Shown: positions 26,621 through 36,689 of the stretch, one piece after another
Layout of the letters: each line of letters starts with the position of its first letter
How positions within the stretch are numbered: the first letter of the stretch is position 1
Source: Chitinophaga silvisoli
GTDB lineage: Bacteria; Bacteroidota; Bacteroidia; Chitinophagales; Chitinophagaceae
Length of the DNA: 64,000 nt
Assembly (NCBI RefSeq): GCF_003412465.1
Contig: NZ_QTJV01000004.1
Location: forward strand, 434,001-498,000
Reading direction: 5' to 3'
Program-made: the position numbers and the translations under genes
The notes under the pieces: generated by a model
What the model was told of the DNA's origin: nothing
What the model saw: only the letters and a program-made list of their open reading frames with translations
The model's database searches: none

Positions 26621-27409
26621 TTATTTAACCAACCCTTCCAGTGTCTGCCCAAATAAAGGATACTCCTTCAGATTATTATGCCCCGCCCCGGAAATCGTAA
26701 TAAAACTATCCCCTTTCTTAAAAAACTCCTTTAGCTTCAACCCTGACTCATAAGGCACCGTCCTGTCATCCGTACCATGAATAATAGTTATCGGAGCCGT
26801 CACCTTAGGCAAATACTCATTAGTAGGAAACTTATAATTCAGCATAAACCCATAAGGATAAATCGGTGCCATCTTCATTGCCAGATCCGTCATGTTATAA
26901 TAAGGGGCTTCCAATACAAGTCGTCTACAATCCCGTACACTGGCCAGTTGAGCAGCAATACCTGTGCCCAGTGACCTGCCATAAATAATAATACTATCCG
27001 GGGAAAAATGCGTTCTTGCCACCTGGTACATCTGCAGCGCATCGGCATACAAATCCTCCTCAGTCAGGGCCCCGGTGCTCTTTCCATATCCCGGGTAATC
27101 CATCATCAATACCTCATACCCATGTTTGGTAAAATATTGACTGGCATAAGCATAATAGGAAACATTCTGTGCATTCCCATGAAAATAGACCACGATACCC
27201 TTGGGCTGTTCAGCCTTAAACAGTATCGCATTGATAGTAGTTTTATCATTCACCCTCACATTCAGCTCCTGGAAAGGCACATCGAAATGATATGCATGAT
27301 CAGCCGCCGCCACAATCGGATGGAAGATCAGTTTCTTCTGAAAAAAGTACAGGAGAGCGCCTGACAACACATATACCACTAAGATCCAGGTTAATATCTT
27401 ACGAAACAT
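26621..27409 (-). CDS. Membrane-anchored alpha/beta hydrolase (BEM46/ABHD13-like)
   Basis: 262 residues. An N-terminal signal-anchor (ILTWILVVYVLSGALLYFF) is followed by an alpha/beta hydrolase domain with oxyanion block VVYFHGNAQN, nucleophile elbow IIYGRSLGTGIAA, Asp in IHGTDDRTVP and His in ISGAGHNNL. The pattern is that of the BEM46/YfhR/ABHD13 group, serine hydrolases of unsettled substrate. It should sit on the inner membrane with its catalytic domain in the periplasm or cytoplasm depending on topology. It lies 12 bp downstream of the ThiF-like gene, so the two are likely co-transcribed. Confidence 0.88.
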   Translation of the reverse strand: MFRKILTWILVVYVLSGALLYFFQKKLIFHPIVAAADHAYHFDVPFQELNVRVNDKTTINAILFKAEQPKGIVVYFHGNAQNVSYYAYASQYFTKHGYEVLMMDYPGYGKSTGALTEEDLYADALQMYQVARTHFSPDSIIIYGRSLGTGIAAQLASVRDCRRLVLEAPYYNMTDLAMKMAPIYPYGFMLNYKFPTNEYLPKVTAPITIIHGTDDRTVPYESGLKLKEFFKKGDSFITISGAGHNNLKEYPLFGQTLEGLVK

Positions 27410-27420
27410 GTGCGTTCTTT

Positions 27421-28233
27421 TTAATCTTCTATTTCAGGTACTATTTCCAGTCCATAAGCCTCTGCAGTGAGCAGGCCATTCGCTTTGGTAGCAGCCAGAA
27501 TACCGGCATCCGGGTTGAGAGTATGGGTTTGGTATACGTTATGGAGATAATCCATACTATAAAATTTATTCGCCAGGCCATCAGGTACACCAGCCAGGTA
27601 TTTCAATACCTCATTCACCATTAGCATACCGGTAGCACCATGTGTGACACCGATCGCACCTGCATCGAAATTGGTATATTCATCAATCAGGTTGATGCTG
27701 CAACGATAGGAAGCGGCTGCATCACCACTGGAAGGCGCGATGTTAAATCCTGCCCACCAGGAGATCCAGTTATGCACAGCTCCGATTACAAAAGGTTTGC
27801 CCTTCGCCACACAGGCATCATTCACTACCAGGTGAGTCGGCATATGCTGGGAACAATCAATAACGAGATCCATCCCTTCGAGCAACTGGTTGATATTTTC
27901 TGGCTTCACCTGCAACAGCAGGGGATAATGTTTGGTAAAAGGATTGCTGGCCCACAAACGGCTTGCAGCCATCTTCGCTTTGTGCTTTCGCAGATCCTGC
28001 ATGTGATAAATGGGCTGGCGATGCATATCCTCATCCTGTATCAAACCATAGTCAGCAATACCGATAACACCTACACCACTCGCACTCAGGTATTGAATAA
28101 CCGGGCTCCCTAAACCACCTGCCCCGATTACAAGTATGCGGCTTTCCTTCAGTTTTTCCTGCATAGCAGTGCCCATACCGGGAACGGCTATAGGATATCT
28201 AAAATGTGCTAATTCTTTTTCGATTAATGCCAT
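27421..28233 (-). CDS. ThiF/MoeB-type E1-like protein lacking the zinc cysteines
   Basis: 270 residues with the adenylating-enzyme fold: nucleotide loop VIGAGGLGSPVIQYLSASGV, the acidic/Arg block IADYGLIQDEDMHRQPIY, and GAIGVTHGATGMLMVNEVLKYL near the C-terminus. The family adenylates the C-terminal glycine of ubiquitin-like proteins such as ThiS or MoaD. Two features differ from canonical MoeB: of the CYRC-type zinc ligands only YRC remains, and I see no second CxxC pair or clear thiolating cysteine. No thiamine or molybdopterin gene is nearby. Possibly a divergent activator; partner unknown. Follows the sensor kinase gene by 28 bp. Confidence 0.82.
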   Translation of the reverse strand: MALIEKELAHFRYPIAVPGMGTAMQEKLKESRILVIGAGGLGSPVIQYLSASGVGVIGIADYGLIQDEDMHRQPIYHMQDLRKHKAKMAASRLWASNPFTKHYPLLLQVKPENINQLLEGMDLVIDCSQHMPTHLVVNDACVAKGKPFVIGAVHNWISWWAGFNIAPSSGDAAASYRCSINLIDEYTNFDAGAIGVTHGATGMLMVNEVLKYLAGVPDGLANKFYSMDYLHNVYQTHTLNPDAGILAATKANGLLTAEAYGLEIVPEIED

Positions 28234-28261
28234 TTGAACAACCCCGTTTTAAAATAATGAA

Positions 28262-29641
28262 TTAGTCCTGTGGAAATTCAAGCGTAAACTTACTACCCTT
28301 GCCCACAGCACTTTCTACCTTGATTTTCCCTTTGTGCGCATCAATGATGGCTTTAACATAGCTGAGACCCAGGCCGAAGCCTTTTACATTGTGTACGTTA
28401 CCTGTATGCGCACGATAGAATTTTTCAAAGATACGTGAAATCGTATCACGACTCATCCCTATGCCATTATCTGAAACAGTGATGACAAGGTTTTTGCGGG
28501 TGCTGTATGTAGAGATGATGACCTCCAGGTTCTCCTTGGAATACTTGATGGCATTGTCCAGCAGGTTGAAAATAACGTTGGAGAAATGCACATCATCAGC
28601 CTGTATAATTGGGTTGATCGCATCCAGTCGCAATTCCACATGACCATTCTTGGAAGCCAGCTGCAGCTGTATGTTTTCAACAGTATGCGTAATCACTTCA
28701 TGCACATCAGTAGGCTGTAATTTCAATCCTATTTCATTCTTCTCCAACAGGGCAGATTGCAGGATACTTTCCACCTGTTTGTTCATGCGCTTATTCTCCT
28801 CTTTGATGATGCCGGAGAAGTACCGGATCTTCTCTTTATTGTCCATCACCTTCTCATTCCCGATCGCATCGATAGCCAGAGAAATAGTGGCCAGCGGTGT
28901 TTTCAGCTCATGGGTCATATTGTTGATGAAGTCAGATTTAATCTCGGAAATCTTCTTCTGGTTCAGCATAGTACGGATAGTAAGCGCAAAAGCAGTGATG
29001 ATGACAGCGGTAAACAGAATACCACCAGCTACCATCTTTCCGAGAGATAAGAGGAAAGACATGTTGTTGCGTGGCTGCAGTACCACCATGGTTTCCGTAT
29101 TGTCCGTCATGTATTCATAACTCCCCAGCAGCGGCATGTATTTCACGAGGTAATTCACACTATCCCTGGCTACTGCTGTGGCCATGTTAGGGAAACCGGC
29201 AGACTGCATTTTAATACTGCTTTCTCCAAAATTCCCCTTGCCTACAATGGCGAATTCAAAGGTAGTGTCAAGCCCTTCGCGTCGCAGCCCACTAATTAGC
29301 AGGTTTTTCACCTCTGCAGTAGTAAAGCGGTCACTCACCCCAATGTTGAGGTCCAGGGAATTAAACTTATCAATAGTAAGGCCTCTTTCAGTAGGTCTGA
29401 CCACAGTATTATTCATTTTCAGGCGAATAGCCGGGCCGGTGCGTGCAAGCATTTCTTCCCGCACCCTATCCAGTACATTGATAGCGCGTTCTTCAATCTG
29501 CTCTCTGCGTACAATAGAGGCGTTATGGATCCAGCTAAACTGGATGTAAATGAGGCCCAGCAAGGACAGTGTAATTAACACCACAATGATGGGAAAGACT
29601 TTCTTCAGTGGTACCATTTCAGGATTAGTCGTAAAGCGCAC
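28262..29641 (-). CDS. Membrane sensor histidine kinase
   Basis: 459 residues. Helix 1 (about 14-36, VFPIIVVLITLSLLGLIYI), a periplasmic sensor region (about 40-205), helix 2 (about 206-228, MVAGGILFTAVIITAFAL), then HisKA with the phospho-acceptor His in NNMTHELKTPLATISLA. The ATP-binding domain has NLLDNAIKYS, VSDNGIGMS and VKGFGLGLSYVKAI. All catalytic boxes are intact. No response regulator is adjacent; the orphan OmpR-type regulator at 11404-12105 could be the partner (inference). The architecture resembles RprX-type kinases of Bacteroidota. Start ATG 29641 or Met9 are both possible. Confidence 0.93.
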   Translation of the reverse strand: MRFTTNPEMVPLKKVFPIIVVLITLSLLGLIYIQFSWIHNASIVRREQIEERAINVLDRVREEMLARTGPAIRLKMNNTVVRPTERGLTIDKFNSLDLNIGVSDRFTTAEVKNLLISGLRREGLDTTFEFAIVGKGNFGESSIKMQSAGFPNMATAVARDSVNYLVKYMPLLGSYEYMTDNTETMVVLQPRNNMSFLLSLGKMVAGGILFTAVIITAFALTIRTMLNQKKISEIKSDFINNMTHELKTPLATISLAIDAIGNEKVMDNKEKIRYFSGIIKEENKRMNKQVESILQSALLEKNEIGLKLQPTDVHEVITHTVENIQLQLASKNGHVELRLDAINPIIQADDVHFSNVIFNLLDNAIKYSKENLEVIISTYSTRKNLVITVSDNGIGMSRDTISRIFEKFYRAHTGNVHNVKGFGLGLSYVKAIIDAHKGKIKVESAVGKGSKFTLEFPQD

Positions 29642-29799
29642 AATATACTCACATTCAGTGAGCGTTCCAGCGCATATTTTGTTAAAACTCGATAATTGCT
29701 ATAGCAACGTTAATATAAAATTAATACGCTAAAACCTTTTACCAGCTTGGATTAAGCAAATAAATACCACTTTAACGTAATTTTAACTGCACAAAGACG

Positions 29800-29829
29800 T
29801 TTGTAATTCTCATTCTTTACGTACATTTG
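29800..29829 (+). promoter_or_regulatory. Promoter in front of a short transcript
   Basis: TTTG (29800-29803), 18 bp, TACATTTG (29822-29829): a full match to the Bacteroidota promoter pattern. There is no gene of normal length before the terminator at 29952-29980, so it should drive a transcript of about 145 nt. Confidence 0.6.
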
Positions 29830-29835
29830 CTGTAT

Positions 29836-29980
29836 CAAACTGGTACTAAATTTGATGTAACAGTTTAACAAACAAGCAATTTTAATTTTTCTACATACAT
29901 CGACATGGATTCGTTCCATAAAGCGATTTAGATTTTGGTTGATAAAATGGTAAGGAGGCTTTCTAGCCTCCTTTATTTTT
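29836..29980 (+). ncRNA. Candidate small RNA or micro-peptide transcript
   Basis: The interval is bounded by a consensus promoter and a strong terminator (AAGGAGGCT 29952-29960 pairing with AGCCTCCTT 29965-29973, then a T-rich tail). The only small reading frame is ATG 29905 to TAG 29931, an 8-residue peptide MDSFHKAI. The transcript is divergent from the sensor kinase gene. It could be an sRNA, or an mRNA for a tiny peptide. I do not recognise an RNA family. Confidence 0.45.
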
Positions 29981-30033
29981 TGTGGAAATCAAGCTTATGC
30001 AATGCAACTGCGCTCTTATCAGTAGTAGCAGAC

Positions 30034-30200
30034 ATTCTCTTATCCTTCATCTCATCCCATCCTCTTATCCTCCATATCACCACATTCTCTTATCCTTCAT
30101 CCCCCACCCCATTCTCTTATCCTCCATCTTACCCAAGCCATCTGTCCCCCCACCAGCGCGCCAGCGTAACAATGCCCATTTCCCCTGCCGCCGCAGGCCA
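30034..30200. repeat. Degenerate CTCTTATCCTTCATC repeats and a GCCGCAGGCCA motif
   Basis: ATTCTCTTATCCTTCATC occurs at 30034-30051 and 30084-30101, with close variants at 30060-30075 and 30111-30128 (steps of 24-27 bp). The tract is nearly all C/T/A on the plus strand. It ends with one copy of the dispersed GCCGCAGGCCA motif (30190-30200). No coding potential is credible. It lies upstream of yqgE. Confidence 0.65.
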
Positions 30201-30313
30201 GCTACCCTAAATACCTCAGCCTGTTAAACTTTCCCAAAACCCTAACGAATTCTCCACAAAATCCTACCATACTTTAATTCAATTAGTTAAATTTGAATAA
30301 GTGATAAAACTGA

Positions 30314-30874
30314 ATGTGTATGGTATCATTGTCGCCCGGTATTTTGCTTATTGCTGACCCATTTCTGAAAGATCCAAACTTTGCCCGCACTGTAGTACTA
30401 CTCTGTGAGCACCAATCCAATAAAGGTAGCTTTGGCTTCGTCCTCAACAAACGTTTCGATCAGAACCTAAACGACCTCGTTCCGGATATCCTGATCCCCA
30501 ACATTTCCGTATACTACGGAGGTCCGGTACAGATAGATACCATTCACTTTATCCATCAACAACCAGAACTCATCAAAGGTGGTTTTGAAATACAAAGTGG
30601 TATCTACTGGGGCGGCGAATTCAATCAGGTCGTAAAAATGATCAACACAGGTAAACTCGATCTTAATAAGATCCGATTCTTCATCGGCTATTCCGGTTGG
30701 AGTAGTGGACAGCTTGAAAATGAATTAAATGAAAAAAGCTGGATCCTTTCACAAAGTAACAAAGCCCTCGTCTTCGATGAAAAAGACGACAATGTATGGA
30801 AACAAGCGCTCAGGAACCTTGGCAGCAACTTTGCCATCATGGCCAATTTCCCTATAGATCCGCTCCTGAATTAG
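30314..30874 (+). CDS. yqgE: YqgE/AlgH family protein (UPF0301)
   Basis: 186 residues. The N-terminal block LSPGILLIADPFLKDPNFARTVV and GSFGFVLNKRF, then VYYGGPV and IRFFIGYSGWSSGQLENEL, are diagnostic of the YqgE/AlgH family. The biochemical role of the family is not established. ATG 30314 or the second ATG at 30320 may be used. A -7-like TAAATTTG lies at 30288-30295, but its -33 element is poor. Monocistronic, followed by a long non-coding stretch. Confidence 0.92.
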   Translation: MCMVSLSPGILLIADPFLKDPNFARTVVLLCEHQSNKGSFGFVLNKRFDQNLNDLVPDILIPNISVYYGGPVQIDTIHFIHQQPELIKGGFEIQSGIYWGGEFNQVVKMINTGKLDLNKIRFFIGYSGWSSGQLENELNEKSWILSQSNKALVFDEKDDNVWKQALRNLGSNFAIMANFPIDPLLN

Positions 30875-31466
30875 TAGCGTATATACTGCACCGTATGCCG
30901 TACATCAGCGGCAAATCCCTCTTTGTGGAAAAAAAAGATTAAAAAAATTTATATGCCTAAAGACTCAGTTCCAACGACTAACGTTGTTGGCTGGATTTTA
31001 GTATCCCTCAGCAACCACTCAGCGCGAGGATATTTAAAAAAAATCAAATATCTTGCTTACGCAAAATAGTAATGTAGTCAGAGCAATCCATGTTTGGCGA
31101 CCCTGTTTATCAGTATTATGATAGGAAAAATGTGAACTAAACCGAAGTATAAACACCTATGAAGGACAAACCGATACACATGTTACGTATGCCTTCCTGG
31201 ACTATAATTGAAACAACTAAAATATAACTCACCTACCCTCTATTTCCGGTCAGGGGTTCGTGATAAATGTGACAGTTATACAATTAAAAAAATCATTACA
31301 TAATATAAGATATTCATTTTCATAGGAACAGGCCCAATTGCGGCTGTAGGATACTTGTATCCTGCGCGGCGTGGGTCCTGATTGTAAGACGCCCTGGCCA
31401 GTAATCCTACTGCGCTCTTTAAACAGGGTAATTATTAATTAGATTGGAATAGTTAGGACAAAACGA
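30875..31466. other. 592-bp gene-free stretch with several strong hairpins
   Basis: No credible protein is encoded on either strand. Stable hairpins are visible: CCAACGAC-TAAC-GTTGTTGG (near 30972-30991), TATCC...GGATA enclosing CTC/GAG (near 31000-31031), GATATTT/AAATATC, and GTAGGATAC-TT-GTATCCTGC (near 31344-31363). Together with the terminator at its right end this could be one or more structured RNAs, but I found no match to RNase P, tmRNA or SRP RNA signatures. Confidence 0.35.
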
Positions 31467-31490
31467 AGGCCGGGTAATCCTACCCGGCCT
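31467..31490. terminator. Strong hairpin downstream of atpC
   Basis: AGGCCGGGTA (31467-31476) pairs perfectly with TACCCGGCCT (31481-31490), loop ATCC. It lies 30 bp beyond the atpC stop, with AAAAC on its left, so it probably ends the atpDC transcript and may also stop plus-strand transcripts from the gene-free stretch. Confidence 0.75.
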
Positions 31491-31519
31491 ATTTCATTTA
31501 TAGCTTACCGCTACTTCAG

Positions 31520-31771
31520 TTATATCGCTGATGCGCCTTCTACAAGCACAGTCGCTTTATTTCTTAATACCTCCACAAAACCTCCTTCTATGTTATAGAA
31601 TTCATTCTGTGACTTATCTTTCAGCACCTTCATTCTGCCCTTGCCCAATGCAGCGATCAACGGCGCATGATTATTCAGCACTTCAAAAGAGCCGTCTATG
31701 CCTGGCAACTGTACACCATACACTTCGCCGGAGTACAGTTTTCTTTCAGGTGTTAATACTTCTAATAACAT
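31520..31771 (-). CDS. atpC: ATP synthase epsilon subunit, short form
   Basis: 83 residues, only the beta-sandwich domain (LLEVLTPERKLYSGEVYGVQ, LPGIDGSFEVLNNHAPLIAAL, YNIEGGFVEVLRNKATVLVE). The C-terminal helical hairpin of typical 130-140 residue epsilon subunits, which inhibits ATP hydrolysis in many bacteria, is absent. Short epsilon subunits are usual in Bacteroidota. It follows atpD by 26 bp and is co-transcribed. Confidence 0.93.
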   Translation of the reverse strand: MLLEVLTPERKLYSGEVYGVQLPGIDGSFEVLNNHAPLIAALGKGRMKVLKDKSQNEFYNIEGGFVEVLRNKATVLVEGASAI

Positions 31772-31797
31772 ATTAAAAGTTAAGGGTGAAAAATGAA

Positions 31798-33383
<1,586 letters not shown>

Positions 33384-33821
33384 ATACCGTGGATATTCCC
33401 GTGAAATTCCCTTAAAACGTGGCTTTGCGCTAATTACGTTACACATAATTAGTATGCATTCTCAGTGTAAAAATAACAGTCCCCAGGCATTTGTCATGCA
33501 TGATTGTCATCATTCTTATCCACATAAAATATCATGTAAATGTTAGCGTTTTGCTAAAATATACACCCTTCAAACCCTCCAAACCCTTTACAGCTCAGCA
33601 TTTAACTAATCCGGCACAGGATTTGTTTTTATCTGATCAAGCTAAATTCTGACACCGCGAACATCCTACATGAATGCAGCAGGCCAGCCTAAAGCCAGCA
33701 ATAACACTTGATCAATTGTTATACACTACATTCGTAAACTATTTAAAATCAATTGATTCTTTTACTGCTGTAGAAAGAAATCCTATACATTAAAGAATCA
33801 GCCGCCAAAAGAATTACATAT

Positions 33822-35477
33822 ATGAAAAACATCAAACGATATATTTCCGCAATAGCTATAGCAGCCTCTTTTGCTGCACTCCCAGGCATGTCCTGTGTCG
33901 CCGCCCGCCCTCCACAAGATTATCAGGTTTCCGCTGGCGGTTTCTACGATGCCCTCAGCCCATACGGCCGCTGGGTCAACTACCAGGGATATGGAGAAGC
34001 CTGGATTCCCAACGCCGGACCCGACTTCCAACCTTATGCCACCAATGGTCACTGGGTTTACACCGACTACGGATGGACCTGGATGTCTGATTACGACTGG
34101 GGATGGGCCCCATTCCACTACGGTCGCTGGACATTTGACGACTATTATGGATGGGTCTGGATCCCAGGCTATGAATGGGGACCTGCATGGGTAAGCTGGA
34201 GAAACAGCAGCGATTACTATGGCTGGGCTCCTTTAGGCCCCGGCATGACAATAGGCGTGAATGTAAATATCCCGGTTTCCTACTGGTCATTCGTTCCCTG
34301 CCAATACATTACCAATACATATGTAAGTCGCTACTATGTTCCCCGCGCTACCAGGGTAGAAGTGTTTAACCATACAACCATTATTAATAATACTACTATT
34401 ATTAATAACCGTACATACTACCGCGGTCCAGCTACCAGGGATGTAGAGCGCTATACAAGAACGAATATCCAGCCAAGAAGAATTATGGATAGCGACCGCC
34501 CGGGCCGTGGTTCAATTGCAAATGACCAGGTTCGCGTATACCGCCCTAACCCTAATGACTTACGTCAGGGTCAACAGAACAGAAATTTCTCAAGCGGTAA
34601 CGGTAATACCAGGAATAACTTCGATAGACCTAATAGCCCAAATAATAACATTCCTAACAGGGGAGATAGCCGGAATAATAACAACTTCCCTAACAGGGGC
34701 GATAACAGAGGCGATAGCAGGAACAATAACAATAATAACTATCCTAACAGGGATAATAACAACAACAACGTCCCCGGCAGAGTAGATAACAGGAATAACA
34801 ATAACAACATCCCTAACAGGGTTGATAATAGAAACAATAATAATAACAACACAAACAACATTAACAATGACAGGAACGACAATCGCAATTTTGACAGGAG
34901 CTTTGACAGGAATAACAATTCTAACAGGCCTGATCGTACCACGCCTTCAACGTCTACGCCCAATCCCGGTACGCGCACGCAGGTAAATGACCAGCAACGT
35001 ATCCAGCAGCAGCAAATGCAACAGCAGCAACAGGAGCGTATCCGCCAGCAACAGGATCAACAGCAAAGAGCTCAGCAACAGCAACAGCAACAGGAACGTG
35101 TTCGCCAGCAACAGGATCAACAACGCATCCAACAGCAGCAAATGCAACAGCAGCAACAGGAGCGTATCCGCCAACAACAGGACCAACAGCAAAGAGTACA
35201 GCAACAACAGCAACAGGAACGTATTCGCCAGCAACAGGATCAACAACGCATCCAACAGCAACAACAGCAAAGAGCTCAACAGGAACAACAGCGACAACAG
35301 CAGCAAATGCAACAACAGCAAAGGCAACAACAGGAACAACAGCAAAGAGCTCAACAACAACAAATGCAACAACAACAACGCGCCCAGCAGCAGCAGCAAC
35401 AGCAGCAGCAAAGGATGCAACAGCAACAGCAATCACAACCTTCCCGTACTGCGCCACGCAGCAGAACTGAGAGGTAA
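33822..35477 (+). CDS. Secreted aromatic-repeat protein with Asn-rich and Gln-rich tail
   Basis: 551 residues. A signal peptide (ISAIAIAASFAALPGMSCVA) is followed by a Trp/Tyr/Gly-rich N-terminal domain (about 35-185) built of repeated GxW/GrW elements (YGRWVNYQGYGEAWIP, WAPFHYGRWTFDDYYGWVWI). These resemble DUF6600/YXWGXW-type domains of exported proteins. An Asn/Arg-rich stretch (about 250-375, units like RVDNRNNNN and IPNR) follows, then a Gln-rich tail (about 388-545) with 41-42 residue repeats containing RIRQQQDQQ, which would form long coiled-coil or disordered structure. Probably surface or periplasmic. I propose no function. Confidence 0.82.
   Translation: MKNIKRYISAIAIAASFAALPGMSCVAARPPQDYQVSAGGFYDALSPYGRWVNYQGYGEAWIPNAGPDFQPYATNGHWVYTDYGWTWMSDYDWGWAPFHYGRWTFDDYYGWVWIPGYEWGPAWVSWRNSSDYYGWAPLGPGMTIGVNVNIPVSYWSFVPCQYITNTYVSRYYVPRATRVEVFNHTTIINNTTIINNRTYYRGPATRDVERYTRTNIQPRRIMDSDRPGRGSIANDQVRVYRPNPNDLRQGQQNRNFSSGNGNTRNNFDRPNSPNNNIPNRGDSRNNNNFPNRGDNRGDSRNNNNNNYPNRDNNNNNVPGRVDNRNNNNNIPNRVDNRNNNNNNTNNINNDRNDNRNFDRSFDRNNNSNRPDRTTPSTSTPNPGTRTQVNDQQRIQQQQMQQQQQERIRQQQDQQQRAQQQQQQQERVRQQQDQQRIQQQQMQQQQQERIRQQQDQQQRVQQQQQQERIRQQQDQQRIQQQQQQRAQQEQQRQQQQMQQQQRQQQEQQQRAQQQQMQQQQRAQQQQQQQQQRMQQQQQSQPSRTAPRSRTER
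34996..35245 (+). repeat. Tandem CAG/CAA-rich repeat, about 125-bp period
   Basis: Two nearly identical units encode QRIQQQQMQQQQQERIRQQQ followed by DQQQR(A/V)QQ...ER(V/I)RQQQDQ: 42 and then 41 residues, with the start of a third unit at 35246. DNA identity between units is high, and codon choice (CAG versus CAA) is partly conserved, which points to recent duplication. Such tracts expand and contract easily. Confidence 0.8.
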
Positions 35478-35493
35478 CATTGCTTCTTAATTA

Positions 35494-36006
35494 TCAGAGA
35501 CCATAAACCTCACGATATATTTCATTGCTGACTTTTGTAAAGGTATGTTCCTCCAGGGACATACCTTTCTGCATTAAAACCAATTGTAACGGTTCCCAAC
35601 CCGCCCTGTAAGGCGGCTGTAAATAAAGTGCAGGAAAAGCACCAAAACCCAGCGCCTCGTAAAAACGAATTCTCCGCCGGGCATCTGTCGTATGCGGTAA
35701 CTCGGTCTCCAAAACCAGGCGACCATAGCGCTCAAATAATAAGGTAATCACCCTCGTCCCCGTTCCTTGTCCCCTCTTCACAGGATCAATCGCAAAATGC
35801 TCTATAAACGTGAAATCCGTCAATGCCCAGCAAAACACAAAACCCACAAAATGCACGCCCTCCACTACCTCCAACAACTGCAACGCCCCCTCCTCCAGCA
35901 ATCTTTGCTGCGCAGGCAAAGGCCGCCGCTCCGCTTCAGGAAAGGCAGCCTCATATAGCTCAATAACTTCAGGTGAAATACGCTTGCTCGGCCGGAATGA
36001 TACCAT
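35494..36006 (-). CDS. GNAT-family N-acetyltransferase
   Basis: 170 residues with the acetyl-CoA loop VKRGQGTGTRVITLLFERYG (the R/QxxGxG/A pattern of motif A), a preceding core strand FTFIEHFAIDP, and RRIRFYEALGFGAFP, typical of motif B. It should transfer an acetyl group from acetyl-CoA to an amine; the acceptor is unknown. Convergent with the secreted Gln-rich protein gene, with only 16 bp between stops. The gene upstream (36078-36689) is on the same strand. Confidence 0.88.
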   Translation of the reverse strand: MVSFRPSKRISPEVIELYEAAFPEAERRPLPAQQRLLEEGALQLLEVVEGVHFVGFVFCWALTDFTFIEHFAIDPVKRGQGTGTRVITLLFERYGRLVLETELPHTTDARRRIRFYEALGFGAFPALYLQPPYRAGWEPLQLVLMQKGMSLEEHTFTKVSNEIYREVYGL

Positions 36007-36077
36007 GTCCCAAAGATAATCACTTATCCGCGGCCAATTTGATTTAACAAATACATCATCCTATAAAGAGAGAAAAC

Positions 36078-36689
36078 TTATTTATCCGGCGTACACTTAT
36101 AAGGATCCGGATTTACAGGATCCGCCACCTTATTCACAGCCCAACAAAAATTCATCGACTGACTCGTTACACTCATCAATTTAATCACCACCTTCTGCCC
36201 CTTCCTGCTATCAGCCGCCCTCACTGACTTCGTCCCCTTCGCTCCTATATCACTGATCGTATACTGCTCCGTCTTAAACACATCCCCATTACCTCTCTGA
36301 TACTCTACAGCCACCACCACATTATCAATCACAAACTCCGTCTGGTTCTTCACAATTACATCCAGGTTCTTAATCCCTCCCAGGAAACCAGTCTTATAAT
36401 CACTATTCGTCACTGCAATAAACTGCTTCCAGTTCTTTCTATAATAAATCCGTGGATCCACAAACTGCCCCTGACTACTCTCCCGCTGCCTCACCTCAGC
36501 CCTGTCAGCAATCTGCTGCGCTGTACTGCTACTCAGGTCCAATGACTGCTTTAAATGACGGTTCTCATTAAACAAACGCTCATTCTCCGCCAATACCTGC
36601 TTCACCCGCTTCTGCTGACGTGAAAAACTAAGCACCAGAAAAATGCCGAGAAAAATGATGACGATGATATATCCTGTATTCCGTTTCAT
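36078..36689 (-). CDS. Single-pass membrane protein with coiled coil, unknown function
   Basis: 203 residues: an N-terminal anchor (GYIIVIIFLGIFLVLSF), a short coiled coil (about 28-60, VKQVLAENERLFNENRHLKQ), then a beta-rich extracytoplasmic domain (about 80-195) with VTNSDYKTGFLGGIKNLDVIV-like strands, reminiscent of FxLYD/DUF-type immunoglobulin-like domains. Two cysteines (NFCWAVN and YKCTPDK) could form a disulphide outside the cytoplasm. I do not recognise the family. Confidence 0.72.
   Translation of the reverse strand: MKRNTGYIIVIIFLGIFLVLSFSRQQKRVKQVLAENERLFNENRHLKQSLDLSSSTAQQIADRAEVRQRESSQGQFVDPRIYYRKNWKQFIAVTNSDYKTGFLGGIKNLDVIVKNQTEFVIDNVVVAVEYQRGNGDVFKTEQYTISDIGAKGTKSVRAADSRKGQKVVIKLMSVTSQSMNFCWAVNKVADPVNPDPYKCTPDK

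Noticed and set aside
34947..35457. Long open frames on the minus strand and in another plus frame over the Gln-rich region (poly-Leu, Ala/Val-rich and Asn/Ser-rich translations)
   Set aside because: They arise because CAG/CAA repeats have no stops in several frames; composition is monotonous and the signal-peptide protein on the plus strand explains the DNA.
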